Assembly (NCBI GenBank): GCA_012934845.2
Contig: WNNJ02001809.1
Coordinates: 62,001-126,000 of the forward strand
DNA from: Pomphorhynchus laevis
Lineage: Eukaryota > Acanthocephala > Palaeacanthocephala > Echinorhynchida > Pomphorhynchidae
Direction of reading: 5' to 3'
DNA length: 64,000 bases
Below are positions 47,678-58,490 of this stretch, one piece after another. The position numbers and the translations under genes are program-made. The notes beneath the pieces are model-generated. The model made no database searches. It was not told the DNA's origin and saw nothing but the letters and a program-made list of their open reading frames with translations. The stretch's first letter is position 1; each line of letters begins with the position of its first letter.

Positions 47678-47884
47678 TTAAGTTTTGAGTCCAAATCCTC
47701 TTTGGCTATCGTATTTCGGAACATGTGACTTGATCATACGATATCCTTCATAACCGCATATATCTTCTAACATTGCAAAAAAGTGTTTTACAGAATACTG
47801 GATTAGATGGTCAGCGGTCATTCTGTTCTCTTCGTATATCAGAGATGAGCTTAAAAACTTGCACGGATTGTGGCCTCTGTAATT
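47678..47884 (-). CDS. PACRG: PACRG-like gene, exon 3 (terminal)
   Basis: 68 codons plus TAA. It starts after TCATTTTAG with AAT TAC AGA and matches the C-terminal helices of PACRG. Too short to stand out as a long open frame. Confidence 0.85.
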   Translation of the reverse strand, partial: NYRGHNPCKFLSSSLIYEENRMTADHLIQYSVKHFFAMLEDICGYEGYRMIKSHVPKYDSQRGFGLKT

Positions 47885-50800
47885 CTAAAATGAGATAACA
47901 TACAATAAAACATTGATAACTGGATGATAAATTAGTAACTAATAATTAATTATTAATCAAATATTGATTATTATCAAAATTTATCACTTATTATAAACAA
48001 TTATTACTGCTACTGCGCTTATCCAATTGTTAAAATAAAAATCTTTATAAGATAATGGCAAATATTCCCTGTTATTATCTAGAAACCGACAACTGATATG
48101 AGGCAATACACTAATGGTTATCACGTAATACAATATAAATGATTCAAATTAACTAAATTATGAAAGATCTTGCACTTGGGTTTTCAAGCACTGCCTGAAA
48201 GTCGATTTATCACATATTTAAGTATCCTCACTAGTTAACTCGATTATTTTCCAAAATAAATTCTTCACATTGTTATTTATTCGCATGCCTTATCATCAGT
48301 GTAGTAATTGAGTGTATATGCTTACTCTTGTTTTGTGTTCCCAAAGTCGAGAGGCGCTGTGAGATAAATAACCTCACCTTAGGCCAATTAAATGTTTAAT
48401 TCAACTATACGATTGTACAGTGGCTAAGATTTTTGTCTTTGATTTTTATGTAAACCTGATACTATGTTCTTGTGGTAGTTGTTTAAATATAATTAACAGA
48501 TTTTGGCAAAGCACAATTATTAAATTATTATTTTAATCAATATTCATTTATATTCAAATATAAAAATTAAAAATAATTTTTAAATCACAAATTAATAACC
48601 CTTTCAATATTGAAATAGTGGTTAATTTAAAATAATAAATATTAAAATCAGAATAAAGTTTATAATTAAAAGTTAATTTATATTACTTTATTATATAAGT
48701 TTATAATTCTTATAAAATCAGAATATAAGGAAATATTTCATTCTTTGTAATTGGTTAATGCATTATAAAAACGGCAACACCGCAAAGGGAAAAGGTTCTA
48801 ACGTTTCAAAATTAAAATAGCTTTTGATAATTTAGTATTTTAAATCACTATTTGATAAATTTCAAATCAACAAAGTTCCAAATTTATCAACAAAGTTTGT
48901 CTTTCATAAAATATCACCTGAAAAATGACTAGATATATCTAAATATTTAATTCTTAGTACTGCATATATTCCCGTAATATACCCGAATCATTAATAAGTT
49001 ATAGATTGCAAAGATGTACATATTTGCAAATGTTTGGACTTTTAATAAGCTTAACAATATGAAATGGGGCATATCCAACAATAATAAAAGTTGAATATGC
49101 CCAACTTTATTATTTGATTGTTTTTGTGAATTTATTGATTTTGTTTATTTAGCGAGCGGGCGATTCGGCCACCTCGGCCGAATTCATTTCCATTTAAAAT
49201 GTGTTTATTATATATAATCATTTTAACCAAATATATACGGTTAATATATACGTGTAGCATATTTTAAAATGAAATTAATTATATTTCGTTAAAATGAGTT
49301 ACATCACATTGTACATTACCTCAAAGAATGCGATTGGAGCAATTATCAAGCCCATAAAAGGAATAATGCACTGTCCCACACCATGACCGTTATCATTATC
49401 GCCTGCAATTAGCGTTTCGAGTACTTCAATACAATTGATAGCTACCGAGGGATTCCTCGTCAGTAAAGCTCTTCGAATCAACAAGCTAATTTGTCGCATA
49501 AGTGCAACATCGATTTTATGAGTAGCAACACTGAGTACATCTTTAATAGCCTAAACAAAACAAGAACGATAATGAAACGTTCCTGATGATGATCGCTATT
49601 GTGTTCATCATCAGGAACATATGCTCCTGATGATCGCAGTAGTGATCGAAAAATTGTAACAATAAAACTTTACATTGACTTTTCTCAATGTGTTTAATTT
49701 TTAAAAACAATGGAGTCTGCTTACACAATTATCAAATAATAATATTATTTATGATTGAACTTCAATAAATAAAAATTCAGTTATCAATAAAAATGCCAGG
49801 CTTTCTCCACTGAACAATTCAGTGACAATTTTATTATCCACTTTGTCAGTGTCAAATTACAACCAGATAGTTTATTTTAAGGAAAATTAAGATTTACTGA
49901 TATTGGAATACACCTGATTTCATTTTGTCAGTAACAAACCCGTTATGCTCGAAAGTTATGTGTTTTTAATAACAAGAAAGTTAAACAATTGTGAAAAAAT
50001 CTATTGTTCACTTATCGTCTTTTAGAGTGCATGGAAGATAGCTCTTTATTTAAATTATCATCTTCAATTAAAAAGTTATCTATTAATAAAAATAAGAACA
50101 AAAAATTTTAAGAGCTTTAGAAAATAATGAGGACAGAAAATTTAAGAGCTTAAACATACAATATAAATACATATAATTTAGATATCTCCAACAACAACGT
50201 TAAGAGTTAATATATACAAGAGATAATATTTACAATAAAAGGTTGCAAAATGAAAGCGCAACATTAAATGGTATCACAGAATACAAGGGATCTGACACAA
50301 ATTAACCCCGGCAACGCTACACAATTCAAAACCACAATCAAAATTATCTGATCAAAATGTTCGGTTTGCATCCAATGCTTCGATCCAAGCTCCTCTGGTG
50401 TGGTCAACACGGTCGGGGACATAAATGCCCGGGATCTAGACGACTTCCTTCCGGTATTGTCTCTGACGAGGATGACGAACCCTCCGAAGTTTGGATACCT
50501 CGCACGCATTTGCGACCGCAGCTGCTTGGCGAACATGTTGAAATAATCCCGAGGATCCCACGGGGTGCACGGCATGCGGTAGCTTTCTCGTCGTCAACTA
50601 GCCAATCATTTAAGACAATTGGTTGGAGTTTATTTGCTTCAAAAAGTACTCTTCGCCTTCCTCACATGCATGGTGAAGAGATATGTGGCCAAAGTGTGAC
50701 AACGATTTTGAATGACGCAAGCGCGTCCAATCACCAAATTACAAGAAACGCATTGTTTTGATACTCCCAGTACCCACAAACCAGCTAAACTCGAAACTCT

Positions 50801-53800
50801 GATTTAACGGAAACTTGAGTATGGAGATGTGTGCGGCGCTATTCGAGTTATGCCCTGCGATTAGACGATAGTTTAGCCTGGACGAGTCAACCCTTAGTAT
50901 GATCTGTTCAAAGCATCATTCTGCTAAACACCGTACTTCAACACCGACATGCATAGTTTCGGAAATTTTCTCGTCTAACTCGACCGCTCTGAACGTTACA
51001 GCGGAGTCAATCATTTCAGTTATCCGGTCGTTCCCTCGCTACTTCTCTTTTGGGAACTGATATCCTTAATATCTTAAACATTTATTGAATTTGATCGGTC
51101 CAACATCTGCTGCTCCTGGGGAAAATTACTCGCTGCACTTTGAGGGGTCGTGCAACTGCTACTAAACGGGCGATTCCCTGAAACAATTGTACCGTTATTT
51201 TTGAAGCTAGACTTTTGGCCTTTCAGAAGATAGATGACATACGACCTATTGCAGTCGCCTCCACTATCTGTCGCATTGCAGCTAAGATGGTCAACCGCAT
51301 CTCCACCAAGCCTTGTCTCACTAAGTTTTTAACAGTCCAGTTCGGATTCGTGGTTACAAGCAATCTGGAAGCTGCTGTTGAAGCGGCCATGGCTTTCGCA
51401 CACGGAAGCATTGAAGATAAAAGCGCTTGGGTAAAGCTCGACTGAAAGATACGTCCCGGAAATCGCGATTTTTGCTAAGACAGCTTATGATTGTGTTTCA
51501 TGTCTATTCTTCGGTGATCACATCGTCCACTCGATCGAGGGCGACCCATTGGACCCATAATCTCCTTAATTGCAGTCAATGATCTGGCGCATTATTTGGA
51601 CTCGCATTTCAATCTCTTGTATCTGGACTATTGTTTGATCGGCGGTCCGGTACATAAGCTACGGTCGGATATCGAAAAGATATTTTCCGCTGAATCATAA
51701 CTTGGTTTGAGTCTGAAATGAGACAAAAACGAGATTATTACGCCCAATCAAGATAAACCCGACCGTCTTCAGCAACAGTCCTCGGTGCCCATATCAGCGA
51801 ACTGGCTTGCATCAATGCGTCTATCAAAGCTGATATCAACCAGCTCGATTTGTGCGGTGAACGCTTCAAATAACGATCTCGTTATGACGCTCTTTTTCTA
51901 TTACATTAGTATCTGACGTTGCCCAGGATCAATTACCACTTTCGGTCATCCCCTGTTTCCTTAGTAGTCATGTAGCCAACTTCGACCCGAAACTGCCTTA
52001 TCGACATGACCTACGCCAGCGTAAACTGCCTTATCCACATGACCATGGCTGCTAATGGGTTTAATCCATTTCGTCTAAAGTGCTAAGCCTTCGGATATCT
52101 GATGACGCGTGGCAGCAAGCGTCATTTCCTGTTGATTTGGGCGGACCGAATATGTATTAAGCTAACGATATAGCGATGGCAGCTTTCGGGTTCTCTGTAA
52201 TGTCTGCCAACGCTCTTGTGGCATTCATTATTCAGCCCAATTTTGTCGTCCCCACTGGCGAACTGAATCTAGATTATCTTCGTGCTATCGATATTTGGAC
52301 TTTAACAACTTTAACATTAGGCGGTCCGATTCCTTCGAATCTTACATCCTAAAAACGATGGACTCGCCCGTTTTATGAGGACACTTTCGCAATGTTGCTT
52401 GACGCTGTACGCACCCAGCAAAACAGCGAGATTACTCGGAGCTGAGTCGAACGAAGCTGGTGCTTTCATCTATGTCTTGCCAATCACCTCTGTAGTCACA
52501 CGGCTAGATGACGAGACGTTGAGCCTTGCAATCAATCTCCGAATCGATATTAAGACGTTGACAACTTTTAAATGCTAATGCGGACAAATTACCGACGGAT
52601 CGGGTAGACATAAACTGGATTGTCGTAAAGTAAATGCCTGTTTCAGCAGCCACGCCAGCGTAAACTGCCTTATCCGCATGACCATGGCTGCTGATGGGTT
52701 CTCGTTTTGCCACGAGCCAACAGGCCTGCCCCAATCCCATGGAAAGCGTACTGACGGCACTACCTTTCACTTGCTCGAACCTGCTTTCTCAAGCCACGTG
52801 GTCATGGCGGTCAATGGTTACGGATCAGCGCCGAGCAGGTCAAACGAGCTAAATATAGACGTCTTAACCAACGCGAATTTATTTTGCTCCCATCGCTATT
52901 GGCACATTGGGCTCGTTTTGTCAGGATACTAAAGAGCTCCTGCGAAACCATGTACACGATTAATCTGAACCACCCGGGAGCCCCCAGGTAGTTTTATAAA
53001 TTATATTATATCATTATATAATTATAATTATATAATGATAACTTTATTATACATTATAGTAAGCTGATGAAGGAATGAACGATATCACACGTGCTGTCCT
53101 GTGAAGCCCCTCTTATGCAAACCATATCAGATGTAAGGCTGGTCACCGGTATAGGAGCGTGCGCTTATTGACTTCCATTTAAAGGTTTACTGAGGAGTTA
53201 GTAATGTCGAAGTTGTGTAGCTACAGGGCCACACAAATGAGACCACCCTTTGTGATTAGTAGACCAAGGTAGAAACGCCTCATTGGAGGCTAGGCGTCTG
53301 TGGTAGTCGCATTCCAGGTTAAGCCTCCAGACGAAGGTTGTAAAAAAAAGCATGCAGGTTTAAACTTTTCTGATCGTGTTAATTAAAAAAGTTGTATTGA
53401 AAGTATTTCTTATCATTATATATTAGAGAATATAATGTATTCTCGCCACGATTTAAGTCTTGAAAGAAATAATAGTTTTAATGTAAGCGTAATTTGATAG
53501 TATACACAAGTACTTGTTTGAAATATTCAAATAATCGATATTTAAATTATCAACATGTCAAAACGATATTATAGCACTAAATTATATTATATTTTAATGA
53601 TAGAATAATATCTTATAGTATTAATTACTGTATTAATTTAATAAATTAATATTGTATTAAAAATGATTTAAATAATATAAAATATTCTAAATTTAATATA
53701 TAAATAAATTTATATTGATTTATCAATATATCAATGCATGCATTCAAAATTGATCCGTATTTCGTCAGTAATGGTATTACATTATCCACGAACAATCGGT

Positions 53801-54394
53801 AACACACGCATAGCAAATTTGTTCATTTTGTATATTTTACTTAATTTATTATATGACGAAGATGATTAAACAAAATTAAATAATAGCGATCAGTTAGAAT
53901 GTTAGGATGTTTTAAAATTAAACTATTAGAATGTTTCAAAATTTAACTTATATTTAATATACCGTGACTTATGATAAAAAATTTAAAATTATAAGATATG
54001 AAATTCATATACAAATCGTTAATTTCAGTTGATATATTGAAGGACTTACTAGCGTGGCAACTATGTTAAATGGACGTTCACATTCACATAGGCCATCAAA
54101 TAGATTTGGAAGAATAACATTTATATCGAGAGCGTTTATATGCTCACTTAAACTAGCTTCTGACTGATCTTTGAGTACTGTCCATTGCAAGCGATTACCA
54201 GAGTTGAAATGCTGAACCCTGAATGGAAACTGACCATTTAGAAACATCTTTTTAAACCATAATGATGGTATCCGACATGGCTGTAGGGAGCGATGTCGAT
54301 AAGTTCGCTGAATAAATGCATTAGGATTAGTGTTATCAATATTCAGATTGCCGTGAACATCATCATTAATATCGTACGCTCGATTTCGATTCAT
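47678..54394 (-). CDS. PACRG: PACRG-like protein, three exons
   Basis: Three minus-strand exons (54394-54050, 49550-49320, 47884-47678) join in phase 0 to a 260-residue protein. PACRG proteins are armadillo-like and sit at the inner junction of ciliary doublet microtubules. Family features: a polar N terminus, then IPSLWFKKMFLNGQFPFRVQ with LQWTV; INVILPNLFDGLCECERPFN (the family LPLFFDGLCE motif); IKDVLSVATHKI; IRRALLTRNPSVAINCIEVL; and, in the last exon, ADHLIQYSVKHFFAMLEDIC followed by VPKYDS (family VPTYES). Donors are GTAAGT and GTAATG; acceptors are TTTGTTTAG and TCATTTTAG. Intron 1 (4.5 kb) holds a LINE and a hammerhead repeat. Length is normal and no breaks are seen. Confidence 0.88.
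47890..49319 (-). other. Intron 2 of the PACRG-like gene
   Basis: Starts with GTAATG and ends with TTTTAG. AT-rich, no repeat recognised except an AT-rich stretch near 48.5-48.7 kb. Confidence 0.6.
49320..49550 (-). CDS. PACRG: PACRG-like gene, exon 2
   Basis: 77 codons, phase 0 at both ends, from AIKDVLSVATHKIDV to APIAFFE. Holds the conserved helical repeat with LLTRNPSVAINCIEVL. Confidence 0.85.
49551..51100. other. Intron 1 of the PACRG-like gene, proximal part
   Basis: Contains a CAGGAAC-type palindrome cluster (49575-49640). A GC-richer stretch (50.27-50.76 kb) is probably retroelement-derived, but I could not assign its coding strand with certainty. Confidence 0.4.
51100..52935 (+). 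mobile_element. Family N retroelement (copy 4), inside PACRG-like intron 1
   Basis: Plus-strand pieces: IDDIRPIAVASTICRIAAKM (RT region 1, 51230-51290), later KTARLLGAESNEAGAFIYVL with TRLDDETLSLAINLRI (52410-52560), and EPTGLPQSHGKRTDGTTFH (about 52720-52775), the nuclease-like EP..GKR.DG motif. Stops between the pieces show it is dead. It lies antisense to the host gene. Confidence 0.75.
53050..53385 (+). repeat. Hammerhead-bearing repeat unit (family C), inside PACRG-like intron 1
   Basis: Shares blocks with the arrays at 30 and 58 kb (ACGTGCTGTCCTGTGAAGC, ATGTAAGGCTGGTCA, GTCGAAGTTGTGTAGCTACA, GCATGCAGGTTTAAAC). Single unit. Confidence 0.8.
53229..53303 (+). ncRNA. Hammerhead ribozyme, canonical order, mutated core
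   Basis: CCACA (53229-53233), CAAATGA in place of CTGATGA (53234-53240), GACC (53241-53244), loop, GGTA (53268-53271), GAA (53272-53274), ACGCCT (53275-53280) pairing with AGGCGT (53292-53297), C17 (53298), TGTGG (53299-53303). Stems I and III pair perfectly and the triplet is GTC. Two changes in the catalytic strand should abolish activity, so this is a clear but dead copy. Confidence 0.75.
53386..54049. other. Intron 1 of the PACRG-like gene, distal part
   Basis: AT-rich DNA up to the GTAAGT donor of exon 1 (54049-54044, minus). No other feature. Confidence 0.45.
54050..54394 (-). CDS. PACRG: PACRG-like gene, exon 1
   Basis: 115 codons from ATG at 54394 to VATL before a GTAAGT donor. Contains the LFDGLCE motif. 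Reading on past the donor gives unrelated residues and a stop. Confidence 0.85.
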
Positions 54395-54639
54395 TTTCGT
54401 TAGATGATTTTGAAATATTTCGATTATTTTTAACCAAATACTGCAAACTTCATTTTATGTTTGAATAGTGATGGCGCCAATTTAAATACTTTGGTTTTAA
54501 ATTATTTAAAAAATTGTGTCTATAATGCCTCTCAACCTCAAGAAAGTTCACTATTTTATTTTACCCTATTCGGGGTGAAATAATATTCGGGCTAAATCAT
54601 TTTAAGTTTAAATGTATAATATTTTGTTTTGTGTCATCT
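54395..54639. other. Upstream flank of the PACRG-like gene
   Basis: AT-rich; likely holds the promoter, but no clear element was recognised. Confidence 0.35.
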
Positions 54640-54852
54640 TTTAAGACCCAAGTTTAATAAAAAAATTAAAGGTTTTTAAATTCCTTTTTACATAGTACAC
54701 TATCATTGCACTTTTGGTAAATTGATAAAAAAAGCCAACGGAATACCTATAAAAAATTATATTTTTGTAAAGATAATTTATATATTTAAAGATACATTAT
54801 CTTTATATTAAAGAATTACAAGATCTATCACAAAGTACATATTCTACTAAGT
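54640..54852 (+). repeat. Partial family C unit
   Basis: Begins ATCTTTTAAGACCCAAGTTT and matches, inverted, the 30.1-30.3 and 30.57-30.77 kb parts of the 452-bp units. Truncated at 54852 where a satellite starts. Confidence 0.8.
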
Positions 54853-55490
54853 CAATATTTGAACCACTGCTTGGAATCCTTGTTTCTGTCGGATTCATAA
54901 ATATTTCAAAATAAGCAGATATATAAAAGCTTGGTTAAATTTTATATATCTATTTATTACATTTATCTATTATTACATTAATATATAAATATACATAGAA
55001 AGTATCAATTGGGTAATTTGAACCACGGCTTGGGATCTTTGTTTCTGTCGGATTCATAAATATTTCAAAATAAGCAGATATATAAAAGCTTGGTTAAATT
55101 TTATATATCTATTTATTACATTTATCTATTATTACATTTATATATAAATATACATAGAAAGTATCAATTGGGTTATTTGAACCACGGCTTGGGATCCTTG
55201 TTTCTGTCGGATTCATAAATATTTCAAAATAAGCAGATATATAAAAGCTTGGTTAAATTTTATATCTATTTATTACATTTATCTATTATTACATTTATAT
55301 ATAAATATACATAGAAAGTATCAATTGGGTAATTTGAACCACGGCTTGGGATCCTTGTTTCTGTCGGATTCATAAATATTTCAAAATAAGTAGGTATATA
55401 AAAGCTTAGTTAAATTTTATATATCTATTTATTTTGATATATCTATACTATATATAAACGTTATCTTATCTATATTATATATAAACGAAA
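54853..55490. repeat. Satellite, about 159-bp unit, four copies
   Basis: GAACCACGGCTTGGGATCC-type unit starts at about 54861, 55020, 55179 and 55336 (spacing 157-159). Copies are nearly identical; the fourth decays near 55490. No open frame and no ribozyme core was seen. Confidence 0.9.
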
Positions 55491-55739
55491 TATTGATTGT
55501 ATTTGCTACGGGTTAGCTTATCCCGTAGATGACAAAAATGAGTATATACCATCGACTACAGCCATATAATCGATGTATTATTTAAATATATATTAATAAA
55601 TTACAATAATTTATTTAGTAATTGGTTTTATTTCTTTTATTTTTTTAATTAGAAATTAAAAAAGACATAACTAACAAATTTAAAATATTAGAATATTAAT
55701 TTAAAATTAATATAAAATTAAAGGTAGTATATAAAATTA
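55491..55739. other. No feature
   Basis: AT-rich linker between satellite and hammerhead array. Confidence 0.3.
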
Positions 55740-55917
55740 AGAAAATTCAAAAGACAGATTGTCGGTTGTTTCCGTCAACTGTAGTGCTATTTCCGTCTTT
55801 TTGTTTCAAAAGACGGATACAACGTACAGTCTGAACAAGTGGAAATATTTTCCTTACAAACTGTATTGTTTGTTTTTACAGAAAGGCAGCAGAGGAAAAT
55901 TTCAGCAGATTATTAAA

Positions 55918-55990
55918 GGACCGAAACACGAAAGGTAGGCGTAGGCTCACTGCTGATGAGGTCCACCTACGCTGATTGTAGTGTACAGTG
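55918..55990 (+). ncRNA. Hammerhead-like ribozyme, reordered strands (family B, unit 1)
   Basis: GGACC (55918-55922), GAA, ACAC (55926-55929), GCGTAGG (55939-55945), CACTG (55948-55952), CTGATGA (55953-55959), GGTCC (55960-55964), CCTACGC (55966-55972), GTGT (55981-55984), A, CAGTG (55986-55990). The extra helix carries an A-T pair (GCGTAGG/CCTACGC) where family A has G-C (GCGTGGG/CCCACGC), another compensatory change. All core bases are intact. Confidence 0.75.
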
Positions 55991-56285
55991 CTGCATCTAG
56001 GATTAAAGAATTCACACGAGGATAATTTATGAAGCCGACCAAATGATGATACTCGCTCGTGTATGCAATTGTTCATTCTATTTACCTGGCAGATTCCGGT
56101 TTCCTGTCAAAGAAAATTCAAAAGACAGATTGTCGGTTGTTTCCGTCAACTGTAGTGCTATTTCCGTCTTGTTTCAAAAGACGGATACAACGTACAGTTT
56201 GCACAAGTGGAAATATTTTCCTTACAAACTGTATCGTTTGTTTTTGCAGAAAGGTAGCAGAGGAAAATTTCAGCAGATTATTAAA

Positions 56286-56358
56286 GGACCGAAACACGAA
56301 AGGTAGGCGTATGCTCACTGCTGATGAGGTCCACCTACGCTGATTGTAGTGTACAGTG
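56286..56358 (+). ncRNA. Hammerhead-like ribozyme (family B, unit 2)
   Basis: Same layout as unit 1 with CTGATGA at 56321-56327. One pair of the extra helix is lost (GCGTATG). Core intact. Confidence 0.7.
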
Positions 56359-56653
56359 CTGCATCTAGGATTAAAGAATTCACACGAGGATAATTGATGA
56401 AGCCGACCAAATGATGATACTCGCTCGTGTATGCAATTGTTCATTCTATTTACCTGGCAGATTCCGGTTTCCTGTCAAAGAAAATTCAAAAGACAGATTG
56501 TCGGTTGTTTCCGTCAACTGTAGCGCTATTTCCGTCTTGTTTCAAAAGACGGATACAACGTACAGTTTGCACAAGTGGAAATATCTTCCTTACAAACTGT
56601 ATCGTTTGTTTTTACAGAAAGGTAGCAGAGGAATATTTCAGCAGATAATTAAA

Positions 56654-56726
56654 GGACCAAAACACGAAAGGTAGGCGTAGGCTCACTGCTGATGAGGTCC
56701 ACCTACGCTGATTGTAGTGTACAGTG
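56654..56726 (+). ncRNA. Hammerhead-like ribozyme (family B, unit 3, core change)
   Basis: Same layout, CTGATGA at 56689-56695. The GAA strand reads AAA (56659 is A), which should disable it. Confidence 0.65.
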
Positions 56727-57021
56727 CTGCATCTAGGATTAAAGAATTCACACGAGGATAATTGATAAAGCCGATCAAATTATGATACTCGCTCGTGTAT
56801 GCAATTGTTCATTCTATTTACCTGACAGATTCCGGTTTCCTGTCAAAGAAAATTCAAAAGACAGATTCTCGGTTGTTTCCGTCAACTGTAGCGCTATTTC
56901 CGTCTTGTTTCAAAAGACGGATACAACGTACAGTTTGCACAAGTGGAAATATTTTCCTTACAAACTGTATCGTTTGTTTTTACAGAAAGGCAGCAGAGGA
57001 AAATTTCAGCAGATCATTAAA

Positions 57022-57094
57022 GGACCGAAACACAAAAGGTAGGCGTAGGCTCACTGCTGATGAGGTCCACCTACGCTGATTGTAGTGTACAGTG
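57022..57094 (+). ncRNA. Hammerhead-like ribozyme (family B, unit 4)
   Basis: Same layout, CTGATGA at 57057-57063, core intact, one change in the linker after ACAC. Confidence 0.7.
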
Positions 57095-57404
57095 CTGCAT
57101 CTAGGATTAAAGAATTCACACGAGGATAATTGATGAAGCCGACCAAATGATAATACTCGCTCGTGTATGCAATTGTTCATTATTTAAAATTAAAGGTAGA
57201 ATATTGTATTGTGCTACTGACGAAGGGGTAACACGAAAACGTTTTTAAATGAATTGCAAAAGAAGCTTGGTTTAATTTTATATACTTACCTATTTCACTG
57301 TCTCCGGGATCCGCTATGGGACGCTTTCATATATATTGAAATTTTATATTTTATCAATTATATATTAGTTAAGTCCACTAGATCATTTTAAGTTTAAATG
57401 TATA

Positions 57405-57600
57405 ATGTTTTGTTTTGCTTTATCTTTTAAGACCCAAGTTTAGTAAAAAGCTTAATAAATCTCATTAAAAAAAGCCAACGGAATACCTATAAAAAATTAT
57501 ATTTTTGTAAAGATAATTTATATATTTAAAGATACATTATCTTTATATTAAAGAATTACAAGATCTATCACAAAGTACATATTCTACTAATGCGCTCAGT
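57405..57600 (+). repeat. Partial family C unit
   Basis: Starts near CTTTTAAGACCCAAGTTTAG and ends at ATTCTACTAATGCGC, the same part of the unit as at 54640-54852. Confidence 0.75.
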
Positions 57601-57945
57601 TTCATTATTTATTTTGTTAGATTTAATAACATTTGAAAATATATCATTTAAAATGTTAAAATGACAGTTTAATGTCTTAATACTTTTGAATCCGTTACAA
57701 ATTTATTTTGCTATCATTACGTAAGAGGAAATTGTTGTTTTTTGAAAAATAATCAATAATTTGGCTGACAATTGATAATTAAATTAATATTAATTAAGCG
57801 TCGTTCATTCAATTAATTAACTGAAAGGCTTGTCATATATTGTGTATATGACACAATATGTCTTTATTGAATCTTTGTTAATGTGTTTATATTATAAATT
57901 AATGATTAATTAATTACTTATTGTGATTAATAAATAAGTGCCTAT
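57601..57945. other. No feature
   Basis: AT-rich; nothing recognised. Confidence 0.3.
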
Positions 57946-57964
57946 TAATTATGTGGCTCCAGGG

Positions 57965-58040
57965 TTACACTGATGATACCACCTTGTAGTGACGAGTAGA
58001 CTAGGGTTAAAATGCCTCATTGGGGACTAGGCGTCTGTTT
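57965..58040 (+). ncRNA. Hammerhead ribozyme, canonical order, one core change
   Basis: TTACA (57965-57969), CTGATGA (57970-57976), TACC (57977-57980), loop, GGT region, AAA instead of GAA (58009-58011), ATGCCT (58012-58017) pairing with AGGCGT (58029-58034), C17 (58035), TGTTT. Same locus type as 53229-53303, and the two copies keep different core parts intact. Consensus of the two is a complete hammerhead. Confidence 0.7.
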
Positions 58041-58451
58041 TTAGGCGCATTCCGAATAAACCTTCACGACGAAGTTTGTAAAAAAGCATGCAGGTTTAAA
58101 CTTTCCTGTTCGTGTGTAATACTAAAAATTGAAGTCAATTCTTTCGTATTTGTATCGTCACCAGTAATTGTATTCATATAGCCACTATATGTGGAGTGAC
58201 GTATTTTAACATCAGCGCTAGAGCTTTTGCTCACACTTTAACTACTGTTGAACAAGCATGTGATTTTTGTTCATCACCTTAGTACGCTGATGAAAGAATA
58301 AACGACAGAACACGTGCTGTCCTGTGAAGCCACTGCTCATGCAAACCATACAGGATGTAAGGCTGGTCAACCGGTGGAGGAGCGTGTGCTTAGCTAATTT
58401 TGTTGAGGTTTACTAAAGACATATTGCTGTCTAAGTTGTGTAGCTACTGGT

Positions 58452-58490
58452 TCAAATTGATGAGACCACACTGTAGCTTTACGTCTGTGA
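58452..58490 (+). ncRNA. Short hammerhead derivative lacking the GAA strand (unit 2)
   Basis: TCAAA, TTGATGA (58457-58463), GACC, then directly CTGTAG..TACGTC (ending 58485) and TGTGA. The stem II/stem III hairpins of the long form are missing. Confidence 0.5.

Larger units (their letters stand above)
55740..57181 (+). repeat. Tandem 368-bp repeat (family B), about 3.9 units
   Basis: CTGATGA recurs at 55953, 56321, 56689 and 57057, exactly 368 bp apart. Units differ by a handful of changes, so the array is young. The central block is shared with the 360-bp units at 1-622 and the unit ends are not. A shorter block near each unit's end (TGTATGCAATTGTTCATT) also resembles family A. Open frames in these units (about 66-108 codons on both strands) repeat with the unit and are not genes. 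Confidence 0.92.

Noticed and set aside
49565-49640. CTGATGA at 49.57-49.64 kb and in the 21.54-kb palindrome
   Set aside because: Both sit in simple CAGGAAC palindromes without GAA or cleavage strands.
53060-53110. Second CTGATGA upstream in family C units (also 58.29 kb)
   Set aside because: Followed by AAGGAA..ACGA but no pairing stem II or stem I partner; changed to CCGATGA or CAATGA in sister units.
55876-57180. Open frames of 66-108 codons on both strands in the 368-bp units
   Set aside because: They recur only because the unit repeats, and the conserved part is explained by RNA pairing; no protein-like conservation.
54853-57181. CRISPR-like array
   Set aside because: Units of 159 and 368 bp are continuous tandem repeats without spacers, in a eukaryotic genome.
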